Source: an uncultured Bacillus sp. (GTDB taxonomy: Bacteria; Bacillota; Bacilli; Bacillales; DSM-1321). Taken from it: a stretch of 6,406 bases of DNA. Location: positions 1 through 6,406 of the forward strand of contig CAKQBC010000140.1 in the NCBI GenBank assembly GCA_934215995.1, written 5' to 3'. Both the position numbers and the translations under genes were made by a program. Shown here one piece after another: positions 1-5,180 of this stretch (its first letter is position 1; each line of letters begins with the position of its first letter). The notes under the pieces are model-generated. The model saw nothing but the letters and a program-made list of their open reading frames with translations. It ran no database searches and was not told where the DNA came from.

Positions 1-1007
1 TTCATGAACCGGTCGGGATCAAACGGCCTGAACGGGAATCCATGCAGCCCGTAATTTTCCTTTGCATGCACACCTACAGAAACAGGATCCAGCGCTTGTT
101 CCTTCAGGTTGCTGTAACTGTCATGGATAACCGTTCTTTTGCCTCTCGGCTCAAGCCCGCAATATCTCTCCAATCCTTCCAGGATGGCAGTCAATTCGCT
201 CAATGCATAGGAATTTGTCCGGCCTGCCGCACCTTCGTCACCGATCAGCAAGGGGAGATTGACGCTGACATCAGCAAACGGCGGGACAAAGTCAAACATT
301 TTATTATTCAGGAAGCCCATTCTCTGATCAAGATAATCCCTCGGCAACGCTTTTGCCAGTTCATCGATTGAACGGCTCCTATAGCTGCCGGGGCTGACTT
401 TTGGACTTGGCTGCAATGAAATCCTGGCTCCTTCAGGGGAATCATTCTGCAATTCGCCGCATATCGGGCATAAAGGGTCAGTAAGGAAAAAATGCCGTGA
501 TACCGCAAGCGTCCGCATATGCATAAGAATCACATGCTCCTGCAAAGATGATTGATTGCCATTAAGAACTTTCCGAGCTTCGGCCACCGTCAGTTCGGCA
601 AGCTGCAAGATTCCGTTCGACGATGCCGCCGCATCAGATTGGGTCCCTCCGGTATCGTGGATATGCCTCCGCAGTTCCCTCATTTCCCTTCGATCATGTC
701 CCGCCATAAAGTGCCGGTGATCGGCACATTGGGAACAGCCAGGCACACCCGGCCGGACGAGAGGACCGATGAAGCCTTCACCAAAAGAAATGAATGCCCG
801 AAGCCAAGGGATACTGGCAGCACGGAAGAGCTCATCCGCCTTTTTATGGGCAGCCGGCTCCCAGGCATCCTGCAGGACAAGCGCCAAATCAGGATGAGCC
901 TTTATTCCGGCTTCAGCATCTTTTTCGCGGATTACTTCGTACTCTTCAGACAACCTTTCATCCGCATGATCTGCCAATAGACCTTCTCCAACTATTAAAA
1001 CTTTCAT
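1..1007 (-). CDS. hcaD: TOMM fused C-D cyclodehydratase, SagD/YcaO family (3' end beyond window)
   Basis: This gene encodes the ATP-dependent cyclodehydratase predicted to turn precursor cysteines into thiazolines. It is open from the ATG at 1007 to the window edge, giving 335 residues; relatives are around 650, so about half is missing. Residues 1-115 start with a Rossmann-like strand (MKVLIVGEG) and include an E1-type segment, GPLVRPGVPGCSQCAD. Cys91/Cys94 and Cys180/Cys183 (CPIC) form a plausible structural zinc site, as in the TOMM C domain. Residues 256-284 hold the first YcaO ATP-binding motif, SELTAILEGLERY, with Glu277, Glu280 and Arg281 as the ExxER core. No leader-binding winged helix is visible at the N-terminus, which fits the family model in which the separate F protein binds the leader and the C domain acts as a scaffold. 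The ATG overlaps the upstream stop (ATGA) and has AGGAGGG six bases upstream (1014-1020), so it is probably co-translated with F. The symbol follows heterocycloanthracin naming. The family call is secure; exact product chemistry is inferred. Confidence 0.93.
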   Translation of the reverse strand, partial: MKVLIVGEGLLADHADERLSEEYEVIREKDAEAGIKAHPDLALVLQDAWEPAAHKKADELFRAASIPWLRAFISFGEGFIGPLVRPGVPGCSQCADHRHFMAGHDRREMRELRRHIHDTGGTQSDAAASSNGILQLAELTVAEARKVLNGNQSSLQEHVILMHMRTLAVSRHFFLTDPLCPICGELQNDSPEGARISLQPSPKVSPGSYRSRSIDELAKALPRDYLDQRMGFLNNKMFDFVPPFADVSVNLPLLIGDEGAAGRTNSYALSELTAILEGLERYCGLEPRGKRTVIHDSYSNLKEQALDPVSVGVHAKENYGLHGFPFRPFDPDRFM

Positions 1008-2944
1008 TTTGATCCCTCCTCGCCCAACAATACACCGATCACCTTAATCAGTCCCCCTTTTGAAAAAGGCTCAATGTTAAGTTCATATACAGAGAAGGGC
1101 CTCTGCTTCTGCTTCAGAACGTTGAGAGCAGTTTTCAACAGTTCACTGTAGTCCGTCGTTTCATAGGCTGCTATCGCCAGTTTCCTTGAAGAAGGGCCAG
1201 GGTTAAAAACGCCCCGGTCATATGTGATGGCATCCACAAGATCAGTCCCATTATTTTGTACTTTCATTACGGCTGCTTTCAAGGCATTCCGCAACGCAAG
1301 CGTTTCATTGATTCCAGCTGAAGCTGACCAACTGCCTTTCGTACCGACATAAATGACCGGGAATCCGGCTATATCCATTCCGGATGCAATCAATGGCTTT
1401 TGTTTCTTCATGATCGCCAAAACCTGATAATAATAATTGCATTTCGCATCTTCTAACGATTCAAGCTCCACCAGGCTTGGGATATCCCTTGTACTCACAT
1501 TTCGATTGTGAAATTCATGGTCCAGGCATTTCTGCAAGCCCCTGCACACACTTTCGGCTAGAGTTTCCCCTGCCCCGACTCCAATGAAGCCCAGCTGTTG
1601 ATTTTCCACGTACACTTCATCAATAAGCTGCCGGGCCATACGGGCCGCATATGTTTCGATTCCAGTCAGGCCGGCTTCTATCCTTGCTTCCATGTGGGTC
1701 AGGTCCGCACATACTGAAAGCGGCAACAGATCTGCCGGGCCTTCCGAAAGCGGATCGGCAACCTGTACCCGGCACTGTGCTAGAGGAAGCTGACTTGCAT
1801 CCCCTTCATCCCATCTGTGAAAAATGCCTGAATGATCTGATGATAACTGATTGAATAACAGAAAACATTTCTCCTGCTGCCTTTCTGCTGTCGGTTTGCC
1901 TATCAGTTCTTCCCGCTCCTTTATGAGAGCCGCTTCAGCACGTCCTTCCATAAGCGGATGCTTGACGAATTGATGCCAGCTTCCTTCAAGGGTTTCCGGA
2001 TTCAGCAAATAGAATGTATTTTTATCTTTCTTTTCATATACGCCTGCGGTTACCTTCAGTAATTCAAAGACAAGGACATTGGCCAATAATGCCCCTGCAA
2101 CCTGTGAGGGCTGATCATTTTTTTCTTTTAATACAGTGCGGTGGACGCTTTTCCAGGCCGACTCCCAGCTTGCATCTGAATCCTGGCTGATGATTGGTCC
2201 GGCAAATCCTGCACTTTTCAGGAAAATGGCCGGTGCAAACAACTTCTTTTCTTGCCTGCAGATTTCCTCGATGACACGTATTTCTTCTGTCTTTCCTTCC
2301 GATACATATAAGACGGCATCATAATTGCGGATCAGTTCCCCCATACTTTCTTTATCCAGCGAAATATTCAGGATTTCATTTGTCTTGAACCCGTCATTTT
2401 TCTGACGGGCATTGGAAATAAGCTTTTGCAACCGTTCCTTATTTGTTATTGAGGAATCCGAAATGAGATAATGTATATTGGGCAAGCCGGACTCAGCCAA
2501 TGAAGAAAGCAGTGAAAGAAGCATCGGACCTGAGCCGATGGCCAATGCCTTTATTTCACGATAGGCCTGAAACCGGAATGCGCCTGAGCCTCCGAGATGA
2601 TCCAGAAATTCAATTTGCTGGGCATACCTTTTTTGGATAGCTTCGGATAACTGATGCGGCTGGTCCTGGCTCATATCTTTCAAAAACCCATTTTTGAACA
2701 GGACTTCCGCTATATCCATCACACGGATACGGTGCGGTTCAGGAAGCCCTTCCGTCAATTCCAGCAGAGTGTGTTCACCGTTCAACATCGGCAGCAGCGT
2801 TTCAATCCACTGGGCGATCATATCTCCTTCCACCCGGAACGAATGCAGATTGTTCCGGAAATAGACGCCATTTTGATTTGCTTCAGGTACAAAAAACGTA
2901 TCTCTTTTCACTTTCAGCCGCATAGAAGGGGCCAATACTGTCAT
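1004..2944 (-). CDS. hcaF: Ocin-ThiF-like leader-binding protein (F protein) of a TOMM locus
   Basis: This 646-residue protein matches the family annotated as putative thiazole-containing bacteriocin maturation protein (Ocin-ThiF-like). In that family the F protein binds the precursor leader and delivers it to the C-D cyclodehydratase. Residues 10-90 look like a PqqD-type leader-recognition fold: FVPEANQNGVYFRN, then a helix, LLPMLNGEHTLLEL, and an ending VLFKNGFLKD. Residues 131-330 resemble a divergent E1/ThiF domain: IKALAIGSGP as the Rossmann turn, LVFELLKVTAGV near 291-302, and a FYLLNPETLEGSWHQ strand pair before HP at 329-330. The usual CxxC zinc pairs of E1 proteins are absent. Residues about 410-565 carry three segments spaced like YcaO motifs but lacking the ExxER arginine (see findings). 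The ATG at 2944 has AAGGAGG six bases upstream (2951-2957). The stop overlaps the next start. It follows the precursor gene in the same direction, separated by a hairpin terminator. Family assignment is strong; the C-terminal reading is inference. Confidence 0.92.
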   Translation of the reverse strand: MTVLAPSMRLKVKRDTFFVPEANQNGVYFRNNLHSFRVEGDMIAQWIETLLPMLNGEHTLLELTEGLPEPHRIRVMDIAEVLFKNGFLKDMSQDQPHQLSEAIQKRYAQQIEFLDHLGGSGAFRFQAYREIKALAIGSGPMLLSLLSSLAESGLPNIHYLISDSSITNKERLQKLISNARQKNDGFKTNEILNISLDKESMGELIRNYDAVLYVSEGKTEEIRVIEEICRQEKKLFAPAIFLKSAGFAGPIISQDSDASWESAWKSVHRTVLKEKNDQPSQVAGALLANVLVFELLKVTAGVYEKKDKNTFYLLNPETLEGSWHQFVKHPLMEGRAEAALIKEREELIGKPTAERQQEKCFLLFNQLSSDHSGIFHRWDEGDASQLPLAQCRVQVADPLSEGPADLLPLSVCADLTHMEARIEAGLTGIETYAARMARQLIDEVYVENQQLGFIGVGAGETLAESVCRGLQKCLDHEFHNRNVSTRDIPSLVELESLEDAKCNYYYQVLAIMKKQKPLIASGMDIAGFPVIYVGTKGSWSASAGINETLALRNALKAAVMKVQNNGTDLVDAITYDRGVFNPGPSSRKLAIAAYETTDYSELLKTALNVLKQKQRPFSVYELNIEPFSKGGLIKVIGVLLGEEGSK

Positions 2945-3046
2945 ATCTATCCTCCTTGCTCCTCAACTATTCTTATACTTGCAAGCTTCCTCTCCTACTC
3001 ATACTATGTATGACAATTTGTCTCTTATGTCTGACTGCCTGAACAT

Positions 3047-3080
3047 AAAAAAGTCCCTGTATGCAAAATACAGGAACTTT
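3047..3080 (-). terminator. Intrinsic terminator or attenuator between precursor and F gene
   Basis: On the minus strand a 12- to 13-bp stem with one mismatch (arms at 3068-3080 and 3050-3062, around a 5-base loop) is followed by a run of Ts ending ACTTTTTTATG. It starts about 24 bases after the precursor stop codon. It should end most precursor transcripts and let only some continue into the F and D genes, unless those have their own promoter in 2958-3046. I found no convincing -35/-10 pair there. The plus strand has no T run after the stem, so the terminator works in one direction. Confidence 0.85.
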
Positions 3081-3103
3081 CCTATATCAGATGATAACGA
3101 TGA

Positions 3104-3373
3104 TCAGTGGCCGCATCTGCCGCATCTGCCGCAGCCGCCACACCTGCCGCCACAGCCGCCACACCTGCCGCCACAGCCGCCGCATGCGCCGATACAGCCC
3201 AAACAGCCGAAAAAGCCAAAGCAGCCTAAGCCGATCCCAAAGCCGAAACAGCCTCCAAAAATAAATTGACGTGTGTCACCCATAGAAGCTGTGCCAGGAT
3301 CCCATTGAGTTACTTGGGTAGTATTGAAATCACTGACATTCAATGCCTGAAGTTGATTATGAAAATTATTCAT
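3104..3373 (-). CDS. hcaA: Heterocycloanthracin/sonorensin-family TOMM precursor peptide
   Basis: This 89-residue peptide is the predicted substrate of the neighbouring F and D proteins. Residues 1 to about 36 are a leader (MNNFHNQLQALNVSDFN, then TQWDPG at 22-27), closely resembling leaders of the heterocycloanthracin/sonorensin family. The core has 12 cysteines at 42, 51, 57, 60, 64, 67, 71, 74, 78, 81, 84 and 87. After Thr34 there is no Ser or Thr, so any heterocycles would be thiazoles or thiazolines only. Residues 37-63 are Phe/Gly/Ile/Leu-rich with widely spaced cysteines. Residues 64-89 are CGG and CGR repeats with five arginines and a terminal His. Eight of the 12 cysteines follow Gly, three follow Arg and one follows Ala. 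The cleavage site is not obvious. The ATG has GGGAGGT (3384-3390) ten bases upstream, slightly long spacing. A metal-binding Cys-rich protein is the alternative, but the leader and adjacent maturation genes argue strongly for a bacteriocin precursor. Confidence 0.93.
   Translation of the reverse strand: MNNFHNQLQALNVSDFNTTQVTQWDPGTASMGDTRQFIFGGCFGFGIGLGCFGFFGCLGCIGACGGCGGRCGGCGGRCGGCGRCGRCGH
3113..3175 (-). repeat. Tandem repeats coding for the CGG/CGR core of the precursor
   Basis: Two perfect 21-bp copies lie side by side at 3134-3154 and 3155-3175, with the first six bases of a third copy following at 3176-3181. Each copy encodes seven residues of the Cys-Gly-Gly-Arg pattern using the same codons, including AGG for Arg. 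A separate perfect 9-bp doublet at 3113-3121 and 3122-3130 encodes Gly-Arg-Cys twice, with AGA for Arg. Identity at the silent positions points to recent slippage duplication and not to selection on the protein alone. Confidence 0.95.
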
Positions 3374-3427
3374 GAAAAAATAAACCTCCCATATATGCCA
3401 TTGGTGTAAAAGGAAAACACATGAAAA

Positions 3428-3448
3428 CTAGCAGTCAGCCACACGCAT
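3428..3448 (-). promoter_or_regulatory. Possible six-residue leader ORF upstream of the precursor
   Basis: On the minus strand AAGGAG (3479-3484 is its pairing arm's complement; the site itself is 3458-3463) lies nine bases before ATG at 3448. The ATG opens a short frame, MRVADC, ending in TAG at 3428, 54 bases before the precursor ATG. The last sense codon is Cys, which is suggestive for a gene that consumes many cysteines. It may be chance, because six-codon frames are common. No anti-terminator or terminator pair follows it before the precursor. Confidence 0.25.
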
Positions 3449-3457
3449 TCTTCTGGT

Positions 3458-3484
3458 CTCCTTATGAACAAAATATGAAAGGAG
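3458..3484 (-). promoter_or_regulatory. Weak inverted repeat enclosing the uORF ribosome binding site
   Basis: CTCCTT and AAGGAG form a perfect 6-bp inverted repeat with a 15-base loop, lying 85-111 bases upstream of the precursor start. If folded in the minus-strand RNA, it would hide the AAGGAG ribosome binding site of the short uORF. It could equally be a protein-binding site or chance. A TATAGT box on the minus strand at 3498-3503 resembles a -10 element but has no matching -35, so I do not place a promoter. Confidence 0.25.
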
Positions 3485-3516
3485 CATTCGTCCTGACACT
3501 ATACCGAAAGCCTATT

Positions 3517-3702
3517 TTAATTAGCTTTCATCACGGAGAGGCAAACATCATGATACTGTTTCCAAAGTTCCAAATACATTTTATCCGCAAAGTAAGATTT
3601 GATTTGCATCGTCCAGAGGATTCCCTCGAATGATGCAGGAAAATATGTACCTAAAAAGAAGGGAATATTGCTGCAAGTATAGAATAAAAAATATTGCTGC
3701 AA
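3517..3702 (-). other. Possible relic or small unrecognised reading frame
   Basis: A minus-strand frame from a TTG at 3702 ends in TAA at 3517. The last part, from an ATG at 3609, reads MQIKSYFADKMYLELWKQYH and onward to a total of 30 residues. Its amino-acid make-up (mixed hydrophobic, charged and aromatic residues) looks more like real protein than most shadow frames here. Neither start has a properly spaced ribosome binding site, and the upstream end runs through the 26-bp tandem duplication. It may be the 3' remnant of a lost gene. I do not recognise it. Confidence 0.22.
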
Positions 3703-3716
3703 GTATAGAATAAAAA
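3665..3716. repeat. Perfect 26-bp tandem duplication
   Basis: The unit beginning ATATTGCTGCAAGTATAGAA and ending in AAAAA occurs twice with no differences, at 3665-3690 and 3691-3716. It sits directly after the terminator of the orphan gene. The A run that closes the unit supplies part of that terminator's T tract on the minus strand. The identity of the copies suggests a recent duplication. No terminal inverted repeats or insertion sequence were seen around it. Confidence 0.95.
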
Positions 3717-3735
3717 AAGAACCTTTGAAGGTTCT
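3712..3735 (-). terminator. Intrinsic terminator of the orphan 84-codon gene
   Basis: AGAACCTT (3718-3725) pairs with AAGGTTCT (3728-3735), and the minus-strand copy is followed by seven Ts (complement of 3712-3718). The stem begins inside the stop codon region of the gene at 3734-3988, so transcription should end immediately after it. This separates that gene from the precursor downstream. Confidence 0.88.
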
Positions 3736-3988
3736 AAATCATTCGCATCACTACTTTACGTATGCCTTTCGCCTTCTTTGTTTCTCCAAGGAACTTCCAA
3801 ATACCGTTATTGATTTGGTCAATTTTCCATTCTGCCTGCTCTTTGTGAAACAGCGTTCCACGATAAAATTCATCCATAGCAAGGATACTTGATGATTCAC
3901 CATCAACAAATTGACCCCATAATGCAAATGTTCCGTCTTCTAATTCCACAACGTATTGTTCAATATAGTCCATTATCTCACCATCCAA
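3734..3988 (-). CDS. Small hypothetical protein, orphan
   Basis: I do not recognise this 84-residue protein. It is soluble-looking with no signal peptide or membrane segment. An acidic N-terminal half (DYIEQYVVELEDGTFALWGQ at 7-26) looks like short beta strands. A helical stretch, HKEQAEWKIDQINNGIWKFL, follows at 48-67, and the tail is basic (ETKKAKGIRKVVMRMI). The ATG at 3988 has AAGG five bases upstream. A second ATG at 3973 (residue 6) has GGTGAG close upstream and is an equally possible start, giving 79 residues. It is transcribed alone, with its own terminator overlapping the stop codon. It points the same way as the TOMM locus, but the terminator and about 360 bases separate them, so a role in immunity or export cannot be argued from position. 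The reading frame is probably real because of the ribosome binding site plus terminator. Confidence 0.72.
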   Translation of the reverse strand: MDGEIMDYIEQYVVELEDGTFALWGQFVDGESSSILAMDEFYRGTLFHKEQAEWKIDQINNGIWKFLGETKKAKGIRKVVMRMI

Positions 3989-4089
3989 TCCTTATACTAT
4001 TTATTTCAATTCTTCTATGTTAATAACCTTCCTAAATAGTGAAATAAGCCAGAGTGGTAAAAATGCATCAGCTAGCTGTAATCTTCATT

Positions 4090-4150
4090 CATAGCAAAGA
4101 AGAGCTTTATATAATCATACTTGACAACAAATTTATACGAACATAGCAAA
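4090..4150 (+). promoter_or_regulatory. Candidate promoter region of the NIF3-family gene
   Basis: Two partial promoters can be read. A perfect TATAAT lies at 4110-4115 with no good -35. A perfect TTGACA lies at 4121-4126, with a poor TAGCAA -10 at 4144-4149 after a 17-base spacer. The nine-base direct repeat CATAGCAAA at 4090-4098 and 4142-4150 brackets both boxes, 52 bases apart. The rest of 3989-4186 is AT-rich with no gene; it includes the palindrome CAGCTAGCTG at 4069-4078. Confidence 0.35.
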
Positions 4151-4171
4151 ATTTCCTATACAAATAGAAAA

Positions 4172-4176
4172 GGGGA
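4172..4176 (+). promoter_or_regulatory. Ribosome binding site fixing the NIF3-family start
   Basis: GGGGA lies ten bases before the ATG at 4187. The longer frame from TTG at 4121 has no ribosome binding site, and its TTG is part of a TTGACA promoter-like box, so the 22 extra codons are unlikely to be translated. Confidence 0.7.
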
Positions 4177-4186
4177 CGATTTACAT

Positions 4187-5095
4187 ATGGCGAGCCTTGC
4201 TGAAATCACGGAGAAACTGAATGATGAATTCAACATAAGGGCATTCGGAAAGGATGCCTCATTCAGCCGTTTTATCCCGCATGTTTACGGGACAATCGGT
4301 TTCGATTGGAGATCAGCTTTTGAAAGTGAGTTTGGCGAATTATTCAACGGGTTGATGCTGAAAGGTGCCTCTGACACTGGCAAGGTTTTTCTTGCCGTCT
4401 TCCCTACCGACCGCGTCCTGGAACGCTTCATCCGAGAAAGCGATAGTGGTGATCTCCTATTTATGCACCATCCTCTATTAATGGAATGCGGCGACCCAAG
4501 AGGAAACTGGGGACGCGGTTTCATCCCAATCAAAGAAACATACATCAGGCAAATGAAAGAAAAGCAGCTGTCTGTTTATACATGCCATATCCCGATGGAC
4601 TGCCATAAACAGCTGGGAACGAACGTTTCAATCGCACGCATGCTGAACGCCGACATTTCCGGAAGTAACAAATCAAATAACGACTACGTACTGTATGCAA
4701 CAATCAAAAAAACATCAACCGAACAATTGATATCTGAATTGAAAGAAGGCTTCGAGATTCCGTATGCCGATTTTGAAGGCAGAAAACACGAGGATATAGA
4801 AAGAATAGCGATTGTTGCCGGCTGCGGCGATGTGGTCGAATGGATGAAGGAGGCAGAAGAAAATGGTATCCAAGCCTACATTAGCGGAGAGGTCCATTGC
4901 CATATAGACAATGAATATGGCCGAAAAAAATATGATCAAATGATGGAATTTGCCACGGCCACCTCCATGTCCTTAATCGGTGTATCACATTCCGCTTCAG
5001 AATACCTTGTCCATAAGACGCTGATGAAGGAATGGTTCGAACAGCAGTTTTCTGTAGAGACGGTACTCATACCACAGGAAAAATGGTGGCTTTGA
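4187..5095 (+). CDS. NIF3/DUF34-family dinuclear metal protein
   Basis: This 302-residue cytoplasmic protein belongs to the NIF3-like family (YbgI/YqfO relatives), hexameric proteins with a two-metal site. The family has been annotated as GTP cyclohydrolase 1 type 2 homologues, but its biochemical role is not settled. All five metal ligands known from the family appear in order: His94 and His95 in LLFMHHPL, Asp138 in HIPMD, and His268 and Glu272 in GVSHSASE. A further conserved-looking YISGEVHCH lies at 231-239. Length is between the short E. coli type (about 247) and the Bacillus YqfO type (about 370), and I see no clear inserted CutA1/PII-like domain. It is therefore more likely an accessory paralogue than the housekeeping YqfO. 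It is transcribed alone on the plus strand, convergent with the GNAT gene. Specific substrate unknown. Confidence 0.9.
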   Translation: MASLAEITEKLNDEFNIRAFGKDASFSRFIPHVYGTIGFDWRSAFESEFGELFNGLMLKGASDTGKVFLAVFPTDRVLERFIRESDSGDLLFMHHPLLMECGDPRGNWGRGFIPIKETYIRQMKEKQLSVYTCHIPMDCHKQLGTNVSIARMLNADISGSNKSNNDYVLYATIKKTSTEQLISELKEGFEIPYADFEGRKHEDIERIAIVAGCGDVVEWMKEAEENGIQAYISGEVHCHIDNEYGRKKYDQMMEFATATSMSLIGVSHSASEYLVHKTLMKEWFEQQFSVETVLIPQEKWWL

Positions 5096-5108
5096 TCAAG
5101 TCATTCGC

Positions 5109-5151
5109 ACCGGACAGGCAGACAGTCGGACCGCTGCATCCTGTCCGGTTT
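5109..5151 (+). terminator. Strong hairpin after the NIF3-family gene
   Basis: ACCGGACAGG (5109-5118) pairs perfectly with CCTGTCCGGT (5140-5149). The stem can extend through CAG/CTG with a three-base bulge. Only a short TTT follows on the plus strand, and none on the minus strand, so it is a plausible but not classical terminator. It lies between two convergent genes and may serve both, or protect the 3' end of the mRNA. Confidence 0.65.
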
Positions 5152-5180
5152 GTGACTAGGAAACTTTAATCTTTACACTT

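Larger units (their letters stand above)
3374..3733. other. AT-rich intergenic region, mostly without a recognisable gene
   Basis: This 360-base stretch separates the precursor from the orphan minus-strand gene. It contains the precursor's ribosome binding site, a short leader ORF within a weak hairpin, a 6-bp stem GAAAGC/GCTTTC at 3506-3529 with no T run, a possible relic reading frame on the minus strand at 3517-3702, and a 26-bp tandem duplication at 3665-3716. I could not identify a convincing promoter for the precursor, although one is expected here. A 70-codon plus-strand frame at 3421-3633 looks non-coding. Confidence 0.7.

Noticed and set aside
552..1012. Plus-strand frames of 142 and 72 codons
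   Set aside because: They are antisense shadows of the continuous D protein frame, which shows clear E1-like and YcaO motifs.
3108..3185. CRISPR-like or minisatellite direct repeats
   Set aside because: Units are contiguous with no spacers, match codon boundaries, and encode the CGG/CGR core.
2979..3269. Plus-strand proline-rich frame with PPHLPPQ repeats
   Set aside because: It is the exact antisense of the Cys-Gly repeats of the precursor, runs through the minus-strand terminator, and has no convincing start context. The minus-strand gene explains the periodicity.
3104..3373. Metallothionein or spore-coat Cys-rich protein
   Set aside because: The leader resembles the heterocycloanthracin/sonorensin family, and the next genes are dedicated TOMM maturation genes.
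3506..3529. Terminator GAAAGC/GCTTTC
   Set aside because: Only six base pairs, a 12-base AT loop and no T run on either strand.
3421..3633. 70-codon plus-strand frame preceded by AAGGA
   Set aside because: Composition is unlike a protein, it is antisense to the precursor's upstream region, and no terminator or family signal follows.
4121..4186. Longer N-terminus of the NIF3-family protein from a TTG start
   Set aside because: No ribosome binding site, the TTG belongs to a TTGACA box, and the ATG at 4187 has GGGGA upstream.
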